In this document: piece by piece, positions 11,691 to 23,199 of the stretch
How positions within the stretch are numbered: position 1 is the first letter of the stretch
Layout: each line of letters starts with the position of its first letter
DNA from: Lophius americanus
Taxonomy: Eukaryota > Chordata > Actinopteri > Lophiiformes > Lophiidae
Length of the DNA stretch: 64,000 nucleotides
Reading direction: 5' to 3'
NCBI GenBank assembly: GCA_037951165.1
Contig: JBBDHG010000160.1
Span: 353,501-417,500 of the forward strand
Translations under genes and position numbers: made by a program
The notes under the pieces: generated by a model
The model's input: only the letters and a program-made list of their open reading frames with translations
What the model was told of the DNA's origin: nothing
Databases searched by the model: none

Positions 11691-12954
11691 TGCACATGTC
11701 TGCACATTGTTTAGTGACTCTGTGTAAGGACTGAGAAAGTCCTCTACACCATCATGGTAAGACAAAGACACCTGACCACTGATGATCTTGTCTGTGAGGG
11801 TTCACTCAGTCCTCTGGATGATACCCGTCTAGGCTGGGTTTATGACCCATCAGAAAAAAAGATGAATACCCACCCCTTAGTTAGGACACCGTAAAAAAAA
11901 CACCAAAATAATCAAAACATTTATTGTCACATGGTTGAAGGTTATAAATCAGTGATTAATCATCTTTGTTTGCCTTCAGAAATAGTTTTTAGGAACATGG
12001 GAATGATGAATGAATGAATGTAAATATGCAAAAATGAAATAGCCACAGTGTGTTGCTAAAATGAAATAATAGTCACTTGATAAAAACAACAGCAAAGCAA
12101 ATATAAATGTATTTATTTATTCTTTTCATTTGCATCACATGTCTGAAAGGGAGTGGGAACAAGTGTGAATCTATCTAATCCCACTCATTTCCCATTCATT
12201 CATAATTCTTCATATGCTTCCGGTTTAAATCATAATTTATGATCCCCCTAGGAACATTTGAAATGTGAGCTAGAACTTAAAAGTAGCTCTGAAATCTCGG
12301 GAGGCCTCAGCTACCTCAGCATTTCTTCGGATCCCTAGAAACCTTGAAGTCCCTAGAAGTCTTGAACTACACAAAAACACTCTTCCAGGATGCGACAGAA
12401 TAATCCTTTTTTTTTGATAATTTATTATCGCTACAGTCCTTCTCCTTATTTGTCTTTTGCACATAACTTGACACATGAACTATTTATGCAAAATAATGTA
12501 ATACTTTATGCAAGTTTTGTGTCTTAAGAAATGTAATAAAAGGTACAGAAATCCCTTTTTTAATTCCTGTGAAAAGGTTTTCTAGTTTTTTATATTGTTT
12601 TTAAAATGTATATTACATTTACACCATTTGAAGGTGTTATTGTTGTCTTGTAAAATCAGTCTGTGTTATGTTTTGTTCAAACTCATTTGCAGATTATTTC
12701 CCACAAAAAGGGCATTTTTTCCCGTTTTTTTCCAGTCGGTAATAATATATATATATATTTTTTGACAAATACAAATAAATGGGTTTATTAATATAGGTTA
12801 AAATGTGTGGATGCTCCCCTTTTCAAACTCATCAGTACTCCATCGCTGAAATAGGAATTTAAAGAACTAAATATAAAGAGTCAAAGGTCAGAGGTGAAAT
12901 GGTTTTATAGTCAGTGGAGATGATATACTGCACAGCCCATTCTTTAGATATTTA

Positions 12955-12992
12955 TTATATTGTATTATATTATATTATATTATATTATATTA
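12955..12992. repeat. (ATTAT)n microsatellite
   Basis: About seven imperfect units of TATTA are seen immediately upstream of the styxl1-like exon. Confidence 0.8.
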
Positions 12993-13028
12993 CGTTATAT
13001 CATATTTTCAGATTTACAGATTAGCTAG

Positions 13029-13540
13029 GCGTCTCGAGTCCTGATAGTTCCCAGACAGGGCAGAAGCCGCTACCACAACCATTGCGTTTCCCATGTATCA
13101 CCATCAATACACACTCAAAGTAAGTACGGGTTTGTTTTCAGCAGATTAGCATTTAAAACCCATCATGAATTGTTTATGTGCCAAATCCGCACAACAGCAA
13201 GATTTTTGTTTAATAATTCAATCAAATAAATCAGTCAATTAGGTCACATAGTCTATTTATCATAGAGACACGAGGACAGCATCAGTCATCTCATCTAAAT
13301 ATTGACAGTATGACTTTACCTCACAGACATGAGAAGATATTATTGGTTTTCTTTTTCCAGGAAGCCTGGAAGCACATGCTCAAATGTAAACCCAGCACGA
13401 GGTTAAACACGGGGTTCCTGCAGCAGCTGTCTGAGTGGGAGCTTCACACCACGGGAACTACAATGGGTCTGAATCTCCAAACCTCAGTTTTAAGAAAACA
13501 AACCAATAAGCGTGACAGGGATTTTGGTTTAGTCATACTC
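13029..13540 (+). pseudogene. styxl1: STYXL1-like pseudophosphatase, two 3' exons with a frameshift
   Basis: Two exon-like pieces match the end of the STYXL1 phosphatase-like domain. Exon 13029-13119 reads RVLIVPRQGRSR in one frame, then TTIAFPMYHHQYTLK in another, so about 5 nt appear to be missing between the Arg and the Thr-Thr. It ends at a good donor (AAA|GTAAGT). Exon 13361 onward follows a pyrimidine-rich CTTTTTCCAG acceptor in matching phase: EAWKHMLKCKPSTRLNTGFL then QQLSEWE. The human counterpart reads QGISRS, then WAYVKKCKNN and LEWE. In human, STYXL1 neighbours TMEM120A, and tmem120a starts 1.8 kb downstream here on the same strand. Upstream styxl1 exons (rhodanese part, start of the phosphatase fold) were not found. 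It could be a dead gene, a relic, or a real gene with a sequencing error. The 3' limit is approximate. Confidence 0.6.
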
Positions 13541-13639
13541 ACTTCCTGTAATGAAAATAATAAATATAGATATGAAATTATCTCCTTTTGTATGCTATGC
13601 TTTTGGTGGTCTAGTTCAGATAAAACTTAAAGGTGACAC

Positions 13640-13725
13640 TTTATATCTGTTATCTAGCCATCACAATTTGGGCCTCGCCTTGCTTGATTGCTCAGATCCT
13701 TATACCTCGGACATACAGTACAGGA
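13640..13725 (-). mobile_element. short Tc1-like relic (family 1)
   Basis: The segment TAGCCATCACAATTTGGGCC followed by TGCTCAGATCCTTATACC is the reverse complement of the same transposase N-terminal region seen at 11380-11690. Confidence 0.4.
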
Positions 13726-15312
13726 CGTCCAAAGTGTATTTGTTGCAGGCATAGTAAATGATGACCGAATAAATACCAAATAGCATTATTGTTGATTCAT
13801 TCCATACATGGCTCTGCTTGAGCTATTAACCATAAAGAAATGACAGTTCCTCTCGTTCAGACTTATATAACATCATCTTCATATCATCATGCCAAAACTT
13901 TAGGGACTCATATGCCCTAAATTTGAACTTACAGGGGATGGTACTCCGTACATACATGAAAATCAACAAATTATCTATACTACAGCGACGGTTATGTTGA
14001 TGATACTGATAGACATGGACAGGGATATATTCTTTCGGGTTATTTGGCTAAACTATTTAGTTGAGATGACGTGTTATTTGACAGGCAAAACCCAGGGCGC
14101 TACTTGAGGCGCTGTATGTGGCTGATTAAAGGTCCTCAATCTGATTGGCTGAAAAGAACGGGCCTGATACAACCGGATGTTTTATACGGCCTTCAAAATA
14201 AAAGCATTAATTTATAAATTCCCGATTGGACAGCAACGTAGTCCCTAGACAACATAAAAGAGCAAACAATGTTTAAATATTCGAATCTCTTTAGTAATTA
14301 TTGATATATGTGTAATAATCACTATTCAAGTTTATATTAAAGCACTCCCACTGGCACTGTCAAACTGGCAATTCATTATTTGTTCAATAGTTTTTACATT
14401 AATTTCGATTTCTTACTATATACTGGTCGTGTCCATTGTATTATGTTTTTATACATACGTCTATGTTTATTTGTGTTAATTTACTTGTTTGTAATTATTA
14501 TTATTATTAAATATTATTATTTCTATTACTATTTTCTCAACCTTTCAGCTAGGCTAGAAAAAGACTATGGTGTGCTACTGTCGGGTCTGACATCAAGAAT
14601 AAACTAAAACAAAAATGCAAAAATAGGTAACATGTACACTGATCAGTCATAATTTTATAACTGTTTGTGGCTATTTTCCCATATCCCTTACGTATTGTAT
14701 TTTTCGTTCATATAATACTGCATTTAATTGTTAACTTCAAGCACTATCAAGAGTAGCACTCTAAATTATGCTGTACCCTAGAAGACAGTGAAAATAAGTC
14801 AGAATAAAATTGATTACCTTGTTACAACAGCACCTGTCAATGGGTGAGCAATATTATCCAGCAAGTGAACTATTTTGTCAACCATTTTTTAGCTGATTGG
14901 TGTAAAAGTTAAATCTTTTCATTTATATTGAAGGTGCTGTTAATTTTAGGGGTATTTTTTTTTTTGCTTGAGACAATATATTTAATACCAATTAAATGTT
15001 TTTGACCCCTTATATTTTCAAACATTGAAATTGTGGTGTGTTTTACATTTGTTATGATGGTCAAAATTAAAATATCTACCACATTTTTGATTTTATTATC
15101 TTTTCCTTTTGACATTTGACAATTTCCACTGTAGCATTTCTTCAAACATTTTTACAGGGAAAGCTACTCCAACACTTTAGTTATCAACGCTTTTTTTGTG
15201 AAGGCACTCTGAAGAAGTCCCCCATGTTTGTCCATATCCGCACTGACAGTCCAACTGTTGCACAGGGGAGCTAGAACGTTACCTTAGGGCTTCCTCCTAT
15301 TTACAGTCAAAA
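13726..15312. other. intergenic region upstream of tmem120a
   Basis: No exon is visible. A Tc1-like relic lies at 14636-14885 (ACTGATCAGTCATAATTTTATA, then ACAGCACCTGTCAATGGGTG). An ATT run is present at 14500-14530. The last 100 bp or so before 15313 form the presumed promoter and 5' UTR of tmem120a; no TATA box is obvious. Confidence 0.4.
14636..14885 (+). mobile_element. Tc1/mariner-like relic (family 1)
   Basis: The left terminus (ACTGATCAGTCATAATTTTA) and the internal motif ACAGCACCTGTCAATGGGTGAG are shared with the family-1 copies elsewhere in the window. Most of the element is lost. Confidence 0.5.
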
Positions 15313-18300
15313 ATGTTGTTTTCTCCATCCGGATTAACGGAATGTTTAAGAGAATGGGAGGATTTAGAGAAAAATCATCAACAAATTCTGGTAAGTTAAA
15401 CAGCTACTTTTCCTTGTTCATCCAGAAGTTTTCCTTTGAAACGGGTCCGTTTACAGCCGGAGTGGGTTGGTACACAGGCGAATCGGGGAGCCGCCCTCAG
15501 CTGAAGATAATTAAACTGTTTAAAAAAGAACGCATTAAAAAATAGAAAATAAGTAAATAAAGAAGAAAATCAAAGTTAAAAAAAATCTTTAGAGGATATT
15601 GTAGTTTAACTGAGTCTCTCCGGAACTATTATTATTGTGTAATAGCACGACGCGGTTTTGAGGTAACACTACCTAAACAATCAGTCTGTACATAAAAATG
15701 TATGCAATAGTTTGAAAAAACAATTAGTTTTATCAGTTACTTAAAAAAAAAATACAGTTAATGCGTAAAAGTAAATGTTGATCACTTTAATGTTAAATTT
15801 AGACCTGAATCTTAAATTGTTTAAATCTAAAATTTAATTTTGAAAATTTAAATATAAATGTTTTTGTTGATTTAAAGTTTTTACCCTGAAAATATTTAAT
15901 TAACATAGCCTTTTATGCAAAGTCATAATCATACTATTTATTTAAGTCATTTACAGCTCTTGTCATGTTTCTTATGTTGTTTGAATGCTTGTTGGTTACA
16001 GCAAGCGTTAATCTACCTTATAAATAACATGCAGAAAATGTTTTAGAAGAAATCTTGGTCTCTGGGGCCATTATATATATATTTCTATATGTGGACAAAG
16101 ATTTGTTTTCTTTTTTCACAACTACAAAACACACACACACAATTTCTATATAACTTACAAATGTATAACTTATAACAAACGCCCCGATCTATTAAACAGA
16201 AACCTTTTCAATGCATTAGACTACACAACACCGTGACAGTTAACTCCTTACTGTATAAAGTTATGAGTTTTTTTGTTTGTTTTGAAAACTCCAACACGCC
16301 TGATTCAGGATGTTTGCTTATCATCGTCACTCTGCAGAACCAACATTACAACACATTGATTTGAATCAGTCCTGCTTGAGCGCTGAAACATCTGAAACAT
16401 GTAGCATAGCAGCCATTGTGTATTGTGCTGTGTGGATTAGAGACATAATGATGATGTCTAGATTCAATGATATGTTTAGCCTGCTAATCAACACTCCTTG
16501 TTATGTTACCAACACATTTTATAATTTGTTTATATGGTTGGTATTTAAAAATTGTGAATTCTAAAATAACACAAATGAATAATATCTTTTAATGTCGTAA
16601 AATGAATAGTCAAGTGAAGTAAAAAGTACAGTACTTGTCATGTAAAGGTCATCTTAATTTTCAAGCGCCCATAAAACTTAATACTAAACAAGTGGTTCCC
16701 AATTTATTAACCCTGACCAAACAGTGCATGCAGTTATGGCCCTATCTGTTTCAATGGCTTTTGAATTATAAATTTGTGTCTAAGGATACAGTAGGTCCCG
16801 CTAAAGTAATTTTGTGCTCATGTGGATTGACCACAACATCAATCATAACACACAGTGGACTCTTGAATAGCAACCGTTTTCAAATAGGACTTGCACAAAT
16901 GAACAAAGTGAGAAAGCTCACGAGTGAACCACTAGAAACCTACGTTTTTAATTGATACCAACGAAGCTGATTAACAAAATATCATGAAAGATGTTTATTT
17001 GACAATATTTAGGGTCTCATATTAGTTTCCTGTTCCAAAGAATAAAGACTTGTGATAACTTCTTTCTAGGTCTTATCATACATTTATAGTATTACGACCT
17101 CAGAGAACAGTTCCCTGTCTGGTATTACGTATTTATGGTCCAATTCCTTTGATATGATCTCCAAATTCAACAGAGTCCATGATCATGTAAGGTCAAGGAG
17201 CTTTAAACCTTCTAACTCTCTTTATCAGGTACTGTGTCGGAGGCAAGATTGATTTCTATTTTTCACTTAAGCCTCCCATCGGTGTCATTACGTTTTAGTG
17301 CTCAGAGATTAATCATGAAAAGATCGCAATCTTGATTCAGTGTTTTATGTGATCTCATTGAAGTACAATGATACTGCAGAATTTTAATTTATAAACTGCA
17401 GCAAAGCCAGAGAGTTGTGCTCCAACTTACCCTTACGAGACAGGCCAGGCCCTTAAGAGGGTGACTTTATATTTACTGTGTCCATGAGACCTTGGAGATT
17501 ATGGGAGTTGTAGTTTGTCGTTACATGCGTAGTGCTTGAGAGCATGCTGAAGAACCTCAGTCCAGTTGGAAAGTCTATTTTTTTTGTCATTTGGAGCTAC
17601 TCAGTAATAAAGCTTTTATTTATCCCGGCTGTTAAAAATAAAGTGCCCGATCTCTGCTTCAGAGTTGACCTGGACGCTAACTCACTAACCTTAGCTAGAG
17701 CTAGCGTAGTATAGCTGTGAAGCCAGACAGCTAACATTGTGTAGCACAGGCAGAAACAGGAGTGTTTGTTTCTTTTCACTCCTAAACTCCCTCTTCAGGT
17801 TACTTACTTTCTATCTTTTCTCTTTCTACAAATGTATTTCTCCCTTTGGTCCATTGCTTCACGAAGGCTACTCATCTCTCTCTCTATGGAGGTAGAGATA
17901 GAGCAGAGCTGCCGGGAGTCTAATCTTTAGCCCCCACATACATCGAAATGTATGTAAACGAGTGCTCAAAGGGTTTTCTTGGTCCCCTCTTTCATTGTCC
18001 ACTCTTATTTGTCAGTAAGTGGAAAGGATAACTTTGCGTTGCACAACACAACTTTATATACGCCTGTTTTCACCTCCAGGACACCCATCGGCAATATAAG
18101 CAGAAACTTGAGGAGGTCACCAAACTGCAAGACAGCTGCTCCGGTGCTATATATCGTCAGAGGAAGAAAATGAAAGAGCTCACTGTGTCACTGAAAAAGT
18201 AAGAATGGATAATTTATTTGTGAGTACTTCATGATCCTATTGCATCTCAATCCAATTTGGCATCTATGGGATATTCCAAACAACCAGGCATAATCCACAA

Positions 18301-21300
18301 AGGCCCCCACCCCACAACTTCAAGGACGTAAAGGATCAGCTGCTTACTTCTTGGTGCCAGATACCACAGCACATCTTCAGAGATCTGGTTGAGTCCATGA
18401 CTCCTCAGAGCTGCTTTTGTAGCAAAATAAGGACCTAGACAAGGTTTTTATAATGTTTTGGCTCATCTGGGTATATTCCTCTTTTTACTGTGCTGGGCCT
18501 TTAAACTTTGAAAAACGTATTATCAATGGTAAGACCCAATGTAATAAGACGCCTTGCGAGAAGTTCTGTGCCAGTTGTGATATTAAAAAACTTTTAACCG
18601 ATTCTTTCATGATTAGATGCAAAGACACTCATCCAAATTCCAAATTAAGTCCAGAGGAGGTGGAGACCATCGCTGAAATCGAGGACTCCATGAAAGACAA
18701 AGTGAACGTTTTCTTTGAGATGGAAGCTTTTCTGCCAAAGAAGAACGGGTTTGTTTCTCTCATATGATTTCATCTCATATGATTTTTGACATTTGACTCC
18801 ACTTACCCATCCGATGATCGTGTTGTGGCTGACGGTTCTGCTCTTCCTGTTTAGGTTATACCTCAATCTTGTTTTAGGAAATGTCAACGTCACGCTCCTC
18901 GACAAACAGTCAAAGTAAGTCACACCAACGCTCATTTAAAATATTTTTTCAAAGTGTCGACATCAACTTAACGTATTTCTTCTCACCACCAAACAGATAT
19001 GCCTACAAGGATGAATACGAGAAATTTAAATTGGTCCTCACCGTCATCCTCTTTGTCTTCTCCTTCACGTGTCGCTTTTTATTCAGCTATAGGTAGGCCT
19101 CCTTTATGCCACGGTCAGGTTTACCGATAACTCCAGATTAATAGCTTTGTTGCCCTTGATGGTGTTTACAGAGGGTAGCTCGGTTATCGCAGTCACAAAA
19201 TAGCCTAAAAATATTCATAAAGGCCGAATTTACTTTAAAAAAATCTTATTGTGCCTTCTGTTTTTGTTTCAGAGTCCTAGACGCCCTGTTCAACTTCCTG
19301 TTGGTGTGGTATTACTGCACACTCACCATCCGGGAGAGTATCCTCATCAGCAACGGTTCAAGGTCTGACACCGTCTCCACTGGTCACACACACCGATCAG
19401 CCATAACATTAAATCCTGATGGCTAACAATAACGTAAAACATGTACTTTTTTCAAAAACATTTATACACAATACAACCTAGTGACATATTCCTCACCCGT
19501 CCCTGAGGAGAAGTGGGCAGCTCTTGAGAGAGCAAACTGAGGTTCAGTGTCTTGTTCAAGTACCTTATGATGTCAGTGCAGAGATTTCCCCACCAACCCT
19601 CTGATTGGTGGACAACCACCTGCCTACAGATGTTCCTGGTCTGCAGTAATTAGGTCAGCCAGTGGTCTAAGGAAGGACAGCTGGTAAACCATGGACAAGG
19701 TCATGCATCCATAGGTCTATGATGCATGTGGAGGGCGGGGGTTACCCCATGCTATTCGCCACCAAAGAAAAGCTACTGTAACACAGACTGATGAAAAATT
19801 AATGTCCGTTCTGATAGAAAGGTTTCAGAACACACAGTGACATGAGGCTTTTTTTAGCAGCAAATTTGGACCTGAACAATATTATGTAGGTGGTTTTAAT
19901 GTTATGGCCGAGCTGTATTGTAAGGAGGGACTTTGAACTTTTGAACCAAATCCTCCATCCAAGACGTTTAAAATTATTTTCTGTAACAAAGTGACTCTGA
20001 TTTCATTCCTCAATATAATTTCCTTCATGGTTTGTGCCCCACTGTAAAAATAAACGGTGTCATAATTGAACATTCAGTCCAGTAACCTTCATTGTCCGTC
20101 CTCTGTGTCGTTTCAGAATCAAAGGTTGGTGGGTTTTCCATCACTATGTGTCCACCTTCCTGTCTGGAGTCATGCTCACGTGGTGAGTGATGTTTACTCT
20201 TTCACCATAACCACACAAACTATTTAAATAACTGACTGCTCGCTGCTGAAATGTTAGCATTAAAATCAATTATCCATTTAGTAAAAATTGGGTTTGTGCG
20301 TCATTCCAGCTGGTGTCTTTGTTCTCAGGCCTGAAGGCGCGCTCTACCAGATGTTCAGGAACCAGTTCTTATCGTATTGTCTGTACCAAAGTAAGAGATT
20401 TAATCTGTATATGAAATACACTGATCTGTAGTAAAAATGTCCTCCTTATATAAGTTATAAGAGTTATAAATATTGTCCTGTGTTTCCATCTTTTGACTGC
20501 AAGTTCTTTTTTATAGAGGATAAAAATGACTAAAATCTGTTCAGTCAGTAAAGTTCAAGCATTAATGCAACAAAACAACATGGAAATGATCCTACTGAGA
20601 TAAACAACTGTCTGTTTACAACAGCTGCTGGGAAGAAACTGTAGGAAAAGACGGTTTCTCTTCTCTCTGTTAGTTGTTTTTCTGTTTCAGTTTGTATTTA
20701 GTTTCAGTTTCTCTTCATTTTGAGTATATCTGAAGTTCCAGATTTTTGGTAGTTTCTGTTTTTATTTGTTACTGTTTATCTTAAGTTTCAGTATTTCTAT
20801 GCTATCAGGTTCTCTGTAGTTTCATTGTTGCTTTAGTTTTGTGTTTTCTGTATTGTCGTTCTTTTTAGCTTCTTTCTTTTTATTGAGTTTCAATGTCTTT
20901 TTTTTTATTTCTCTTTTGTTCGAGTTTATCTGTAGTTTCAGATTTTCTGTAGTGTCACTTTCTATTTGTTGCAGTTTGTCTTTAGTTTCAGTTGATCTTT
21001 AGTGTCAGAAATCACTTTGTTCATTTGAGCTGTATGAATGCTCTTGTTGAACATTTCTTCCTGTTTTGTTCTTCAGTTATCCAATTATAAAGGTTATCAT
21101 GGTCTAGCACACGTTGAGTTTCGACAGTAGTTGAGGCATCTGCGACATTAGACACACATTTTCTGGTTTCTTTTTTTGTGTCGAGTAATTTTAAGCGCAA
21201 CCAATCCCGAATATCCCCGACGTGAAAGCATCCTCTTTTCCTTTTACTCAAATCACATCATAAACAATAACTGAGATGGCATATCATTAACGGCATCCTT

Positions 21301-23199
21301 CTTCTATGGTCTGTTCTAAAACAGGTTTTGTCCAGTTTCTCCAGTGCTACTACCAGAGTGGCTGTTTGTACCGACTCAGAGCGCTGGGAGAAAGACACAA
21401 CATGGACCTTACAGTGGGTGAGTGTTCTAGGCGGGTCTGAATGTGAATGAGTGACCCTGAAATAACAGAGGGGGCACATATTAGCTAAAATGACTGCATA
21501 CAGTATATGGCACCGAACAAATGAAGATCGGTAAATAAACAAGGCTGCTATCAGTCACCTGATCGGTGACAAGACATTACATAAAACAGAAAAGCAGAAA
21601 GATCTATGGAGACGATTTAAAAACATATTTTACTTTATCAGCTTATATTTTACTCACTTGGAGGTATCTTTTTTTTTTAAAAACAGGCTGTTTTTCCAAC
21701 ATAACCTCCTAACCATTATTCAGATTTAGTTCAAATTTAATGCATGTGAATCGTCTCAAAAAGATTTATCTTGCACATATCATACTTTACTCCAACAGTT
21801 AATATTTCACTCATTAGAGGGACACACTGTAGCACTTAAAGAGGAATGTCACCAACATGATCTAGTTCATGCCTAAATGCAGTAACTCTCTTCTCTCATC
21901 TGTCGACCCACAGAGGGATTCCAGTCCTGGATGTGGAGAGGCTTGACCTTCCTCCTTCCCTTCTTGTTCTTTGGCCATGTCAGTCGCCCCTCTTTCATGA
22001 ATGTTCATTGCTTACATATGGAATAACCTGCATCAATGTTTGCTAACCCTGGAGACTTTGAGCAAAGTCACTTTAAAAATACAAAATTAAAAAACTTCAG
22101 ACTTGAGCTTCAAACAGCATTTTTTTAATGCTGACTGTTCCTGTTTTGTTTTTGTTTGTCTGCTTGTTTTGTTTTTTTGTCATAGTCCTGGCAGCTCTAC
22201 AACAGCATCACACTCTTCAAGATGTCTCAGCTCCCAGAGTGTAAAGAGTGGCAGGTTCGTCCCGGAGAGCTTCACTATGACATCATCGTTTATACGAGAA
22301 ATGACCCTGTTAAATAGATTTTTAAATCAATCTGCCAGAGATGTCATACCACTTCTCCATGAGTCACGACTTTGTCCACAAACACACACAGTCGGACTTC
22401 ACACACACTGCTACACACTGCTGAGGTCATGGCCCACATTTGTGGAAGGACGAGTTAAGATAAATATCCATTCATTTCGAAAGTAATGCACAAAACATGA
22501 TAAGGTCCAATAACTTCTAACCTTTGCTCGCAAATATCGAATTTCAGTTGTTTGTTCTTTTTTGTTGTTTTTTTGCAGTTGTAAAGTTGAGCTAATGGTT
22601 GTTTGTGGGAAAAACAGTCAGAATGTTAACGGGCCCAAAAACACAGCCCATCTGTGATCCATATTATAAATTAAATGCATTATTATTATTATTATTATAG
22701 TTGAAGCAGCTTCATAATGAGAGACGTGAAAAATGAATGGCCAAACAAGTGTTACGGATGTCTGCAGATAGCCAATGAATGAATTACACGGACGTCAACA
22801 TGACCCGGTGGGCAGCTGTGATTTGTTTAATTCACAGTGGCTTTCTCTGTCTTTGGCTTGTACTGTTACTTTGAAGCAATTTAAAGGTATCAAGAAACGT
22901 CAGTACATAAAGAAATATACAGATTAGCCATAACATTATAACCCTAATGATGTGGGGCGTCCAAAGGTCTGATTTGTTTGTCCAGCACATCCTACAAACG
23001 CTGGTTTGATTTAGATCTGTGGACCCGGGAGGACTCTTAACGGACTTTCTTTTTGTGTGTGTGTGCGTGTGTGTGTTTGCTTTAGGTTGTGATGTGCGGC
23101 TGCTCTTACATGGCGCTATTCATGGGAAACTTCTTCACCACATTGGGCGTGGTCTACCAGAAATACCTGAACAACCAGGACAAACCCAAGAGCATCTGA
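15313..23199 (+). CDS. tmem120a: tmem120a: transmembrane protein 120A (TACAN)
   Basis: Multi-pass membrane protein with an N-terminal coiled coil and a six-helix ELOVL-like fold that binds coenzyme A. A role in mechanosensation (TACAN) has been claimed and disputed. Twelve coding exons join in phase: 15313-15390, 18080-18198, 18617-18748, 18855-18914, 18997-19092, 19273-19362, 20117-20182, 20329-20390, 21325-21417, 21914-21978, 22186-22254, 23086-23199. They give 347 residues; human TMEM120A has 343. Recognisable segments: [10 protein letters not shown] (start), [69 protein letters not shown] (His200/His201 in the CoA-site region), [47 protein letters not shown] and FFGH favour the A over the B paralogue. 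Poly(A) signals AATAAA lie at 23531 and 23620. Introns carry several Tc1-like relics. The fish paralogue (aa or ab) is not resolved. Confidence 0.93.
17497..17514. promoter_or_regulatory. ZNF143/Staf-like promoter motif
   Basis: GATTATGGGAGTTGTAGT is the reverse complement of the ACTACAACTCCCATAATC form of the ZNF143 (SBS) motif common in vertebrate promoters. It lies in tmem120a intron 1, about 580 bp before exon 2, and could mark an internal or bidirectional promoter. There is no evidence of transcription from the sequence alone. Confidence 0.4.
18245..18465 (+). mobile_element. Tc1/mariner-like 3' end (family 1)
   Basis: This is the C-terminal transposase region and terminus: CATCTATGGGATATTCCAAA, AGGACGTAAAGGATCAGCTG, CTTGGTGCCAGATACCACAG, ending TTTATAATGTTTTGGCTCAT. 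It sits in tmem120a intron 2 just upstream of exon 3. Confidence 0.65.
19392..19915 (+). mobile_element. Tc1/mariner-like copy with both termini (family 1)
   Basis: Inverted termini are seen: CGATCAGCCATAACATTAAA at the left and TTTTAATGTTATGGCCGAG at the right. A short internal relic (GTTCTGATAGAAAGGTTTCA GAACACACAGTG, split here) comes from the transposase gene; the remaining interior is unrelated or decayed. At about 520 bp it is far shorter than a full element, so it is non-autonomous. It lies in tmem120a intron 6. Confidence 0.65.
20660..21010 (+). repeat. degenerate GTTTCAGTTT-type tandem repeat
   Basis: About 350 bp of T-rich sequence repeatedly use the words TAGTTTCAG, CTGTAGTTTCA and GTTTCAGTTT at irregular spacing. 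It lies in tmem120a intron 8. It looks like an old minisatellite that has drifted. Confidence 0.5.
22918..22992 (-). mobile_element. solo Tc1-like end (family 1), reverse orientation
   Basis: AGATTAGCCATAACATTATA is followed by TTTGTTTGTCCAGCACATCC, the reverse complement of the transposase segment GGATGTGCTGGACAAACAA. It lies in the last tmem120a intron, about 95 bp upstream of the final exon. Confidence 0.55.

Larger units (their letters stand above)
10527..13028. other. intergenic region between hepacam and the styxl1 remnant
   Basis: This region holds the hepacam 5' flank and several repeats: a TG-rich run near 10660, an AT run near 10860-10885, a LINE 3' end (11020-11225), a Tc1-like end (11380-11690) and an (ATTAT) microsatellite (about 12955-12992). 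A further dispersed-repeat-like patch around 12095-12225 (GGGAGTGGGAACAAGTGTGA) was not assigned. I see no convincing exon. Confidence 0.4.

Noticed and set aside
14909..15145. 78-codon minus-strand frame
   Set aside because: Very AT-rich, Lys/Ile/Asn-dominated composition expected by chance, with no similarity.
22103..22486. 127-codon plus-strand frame
   Set aside because: It overlaps tmem120a exon 11 in a different frame and runs into the intron; a shadow of the real exon.
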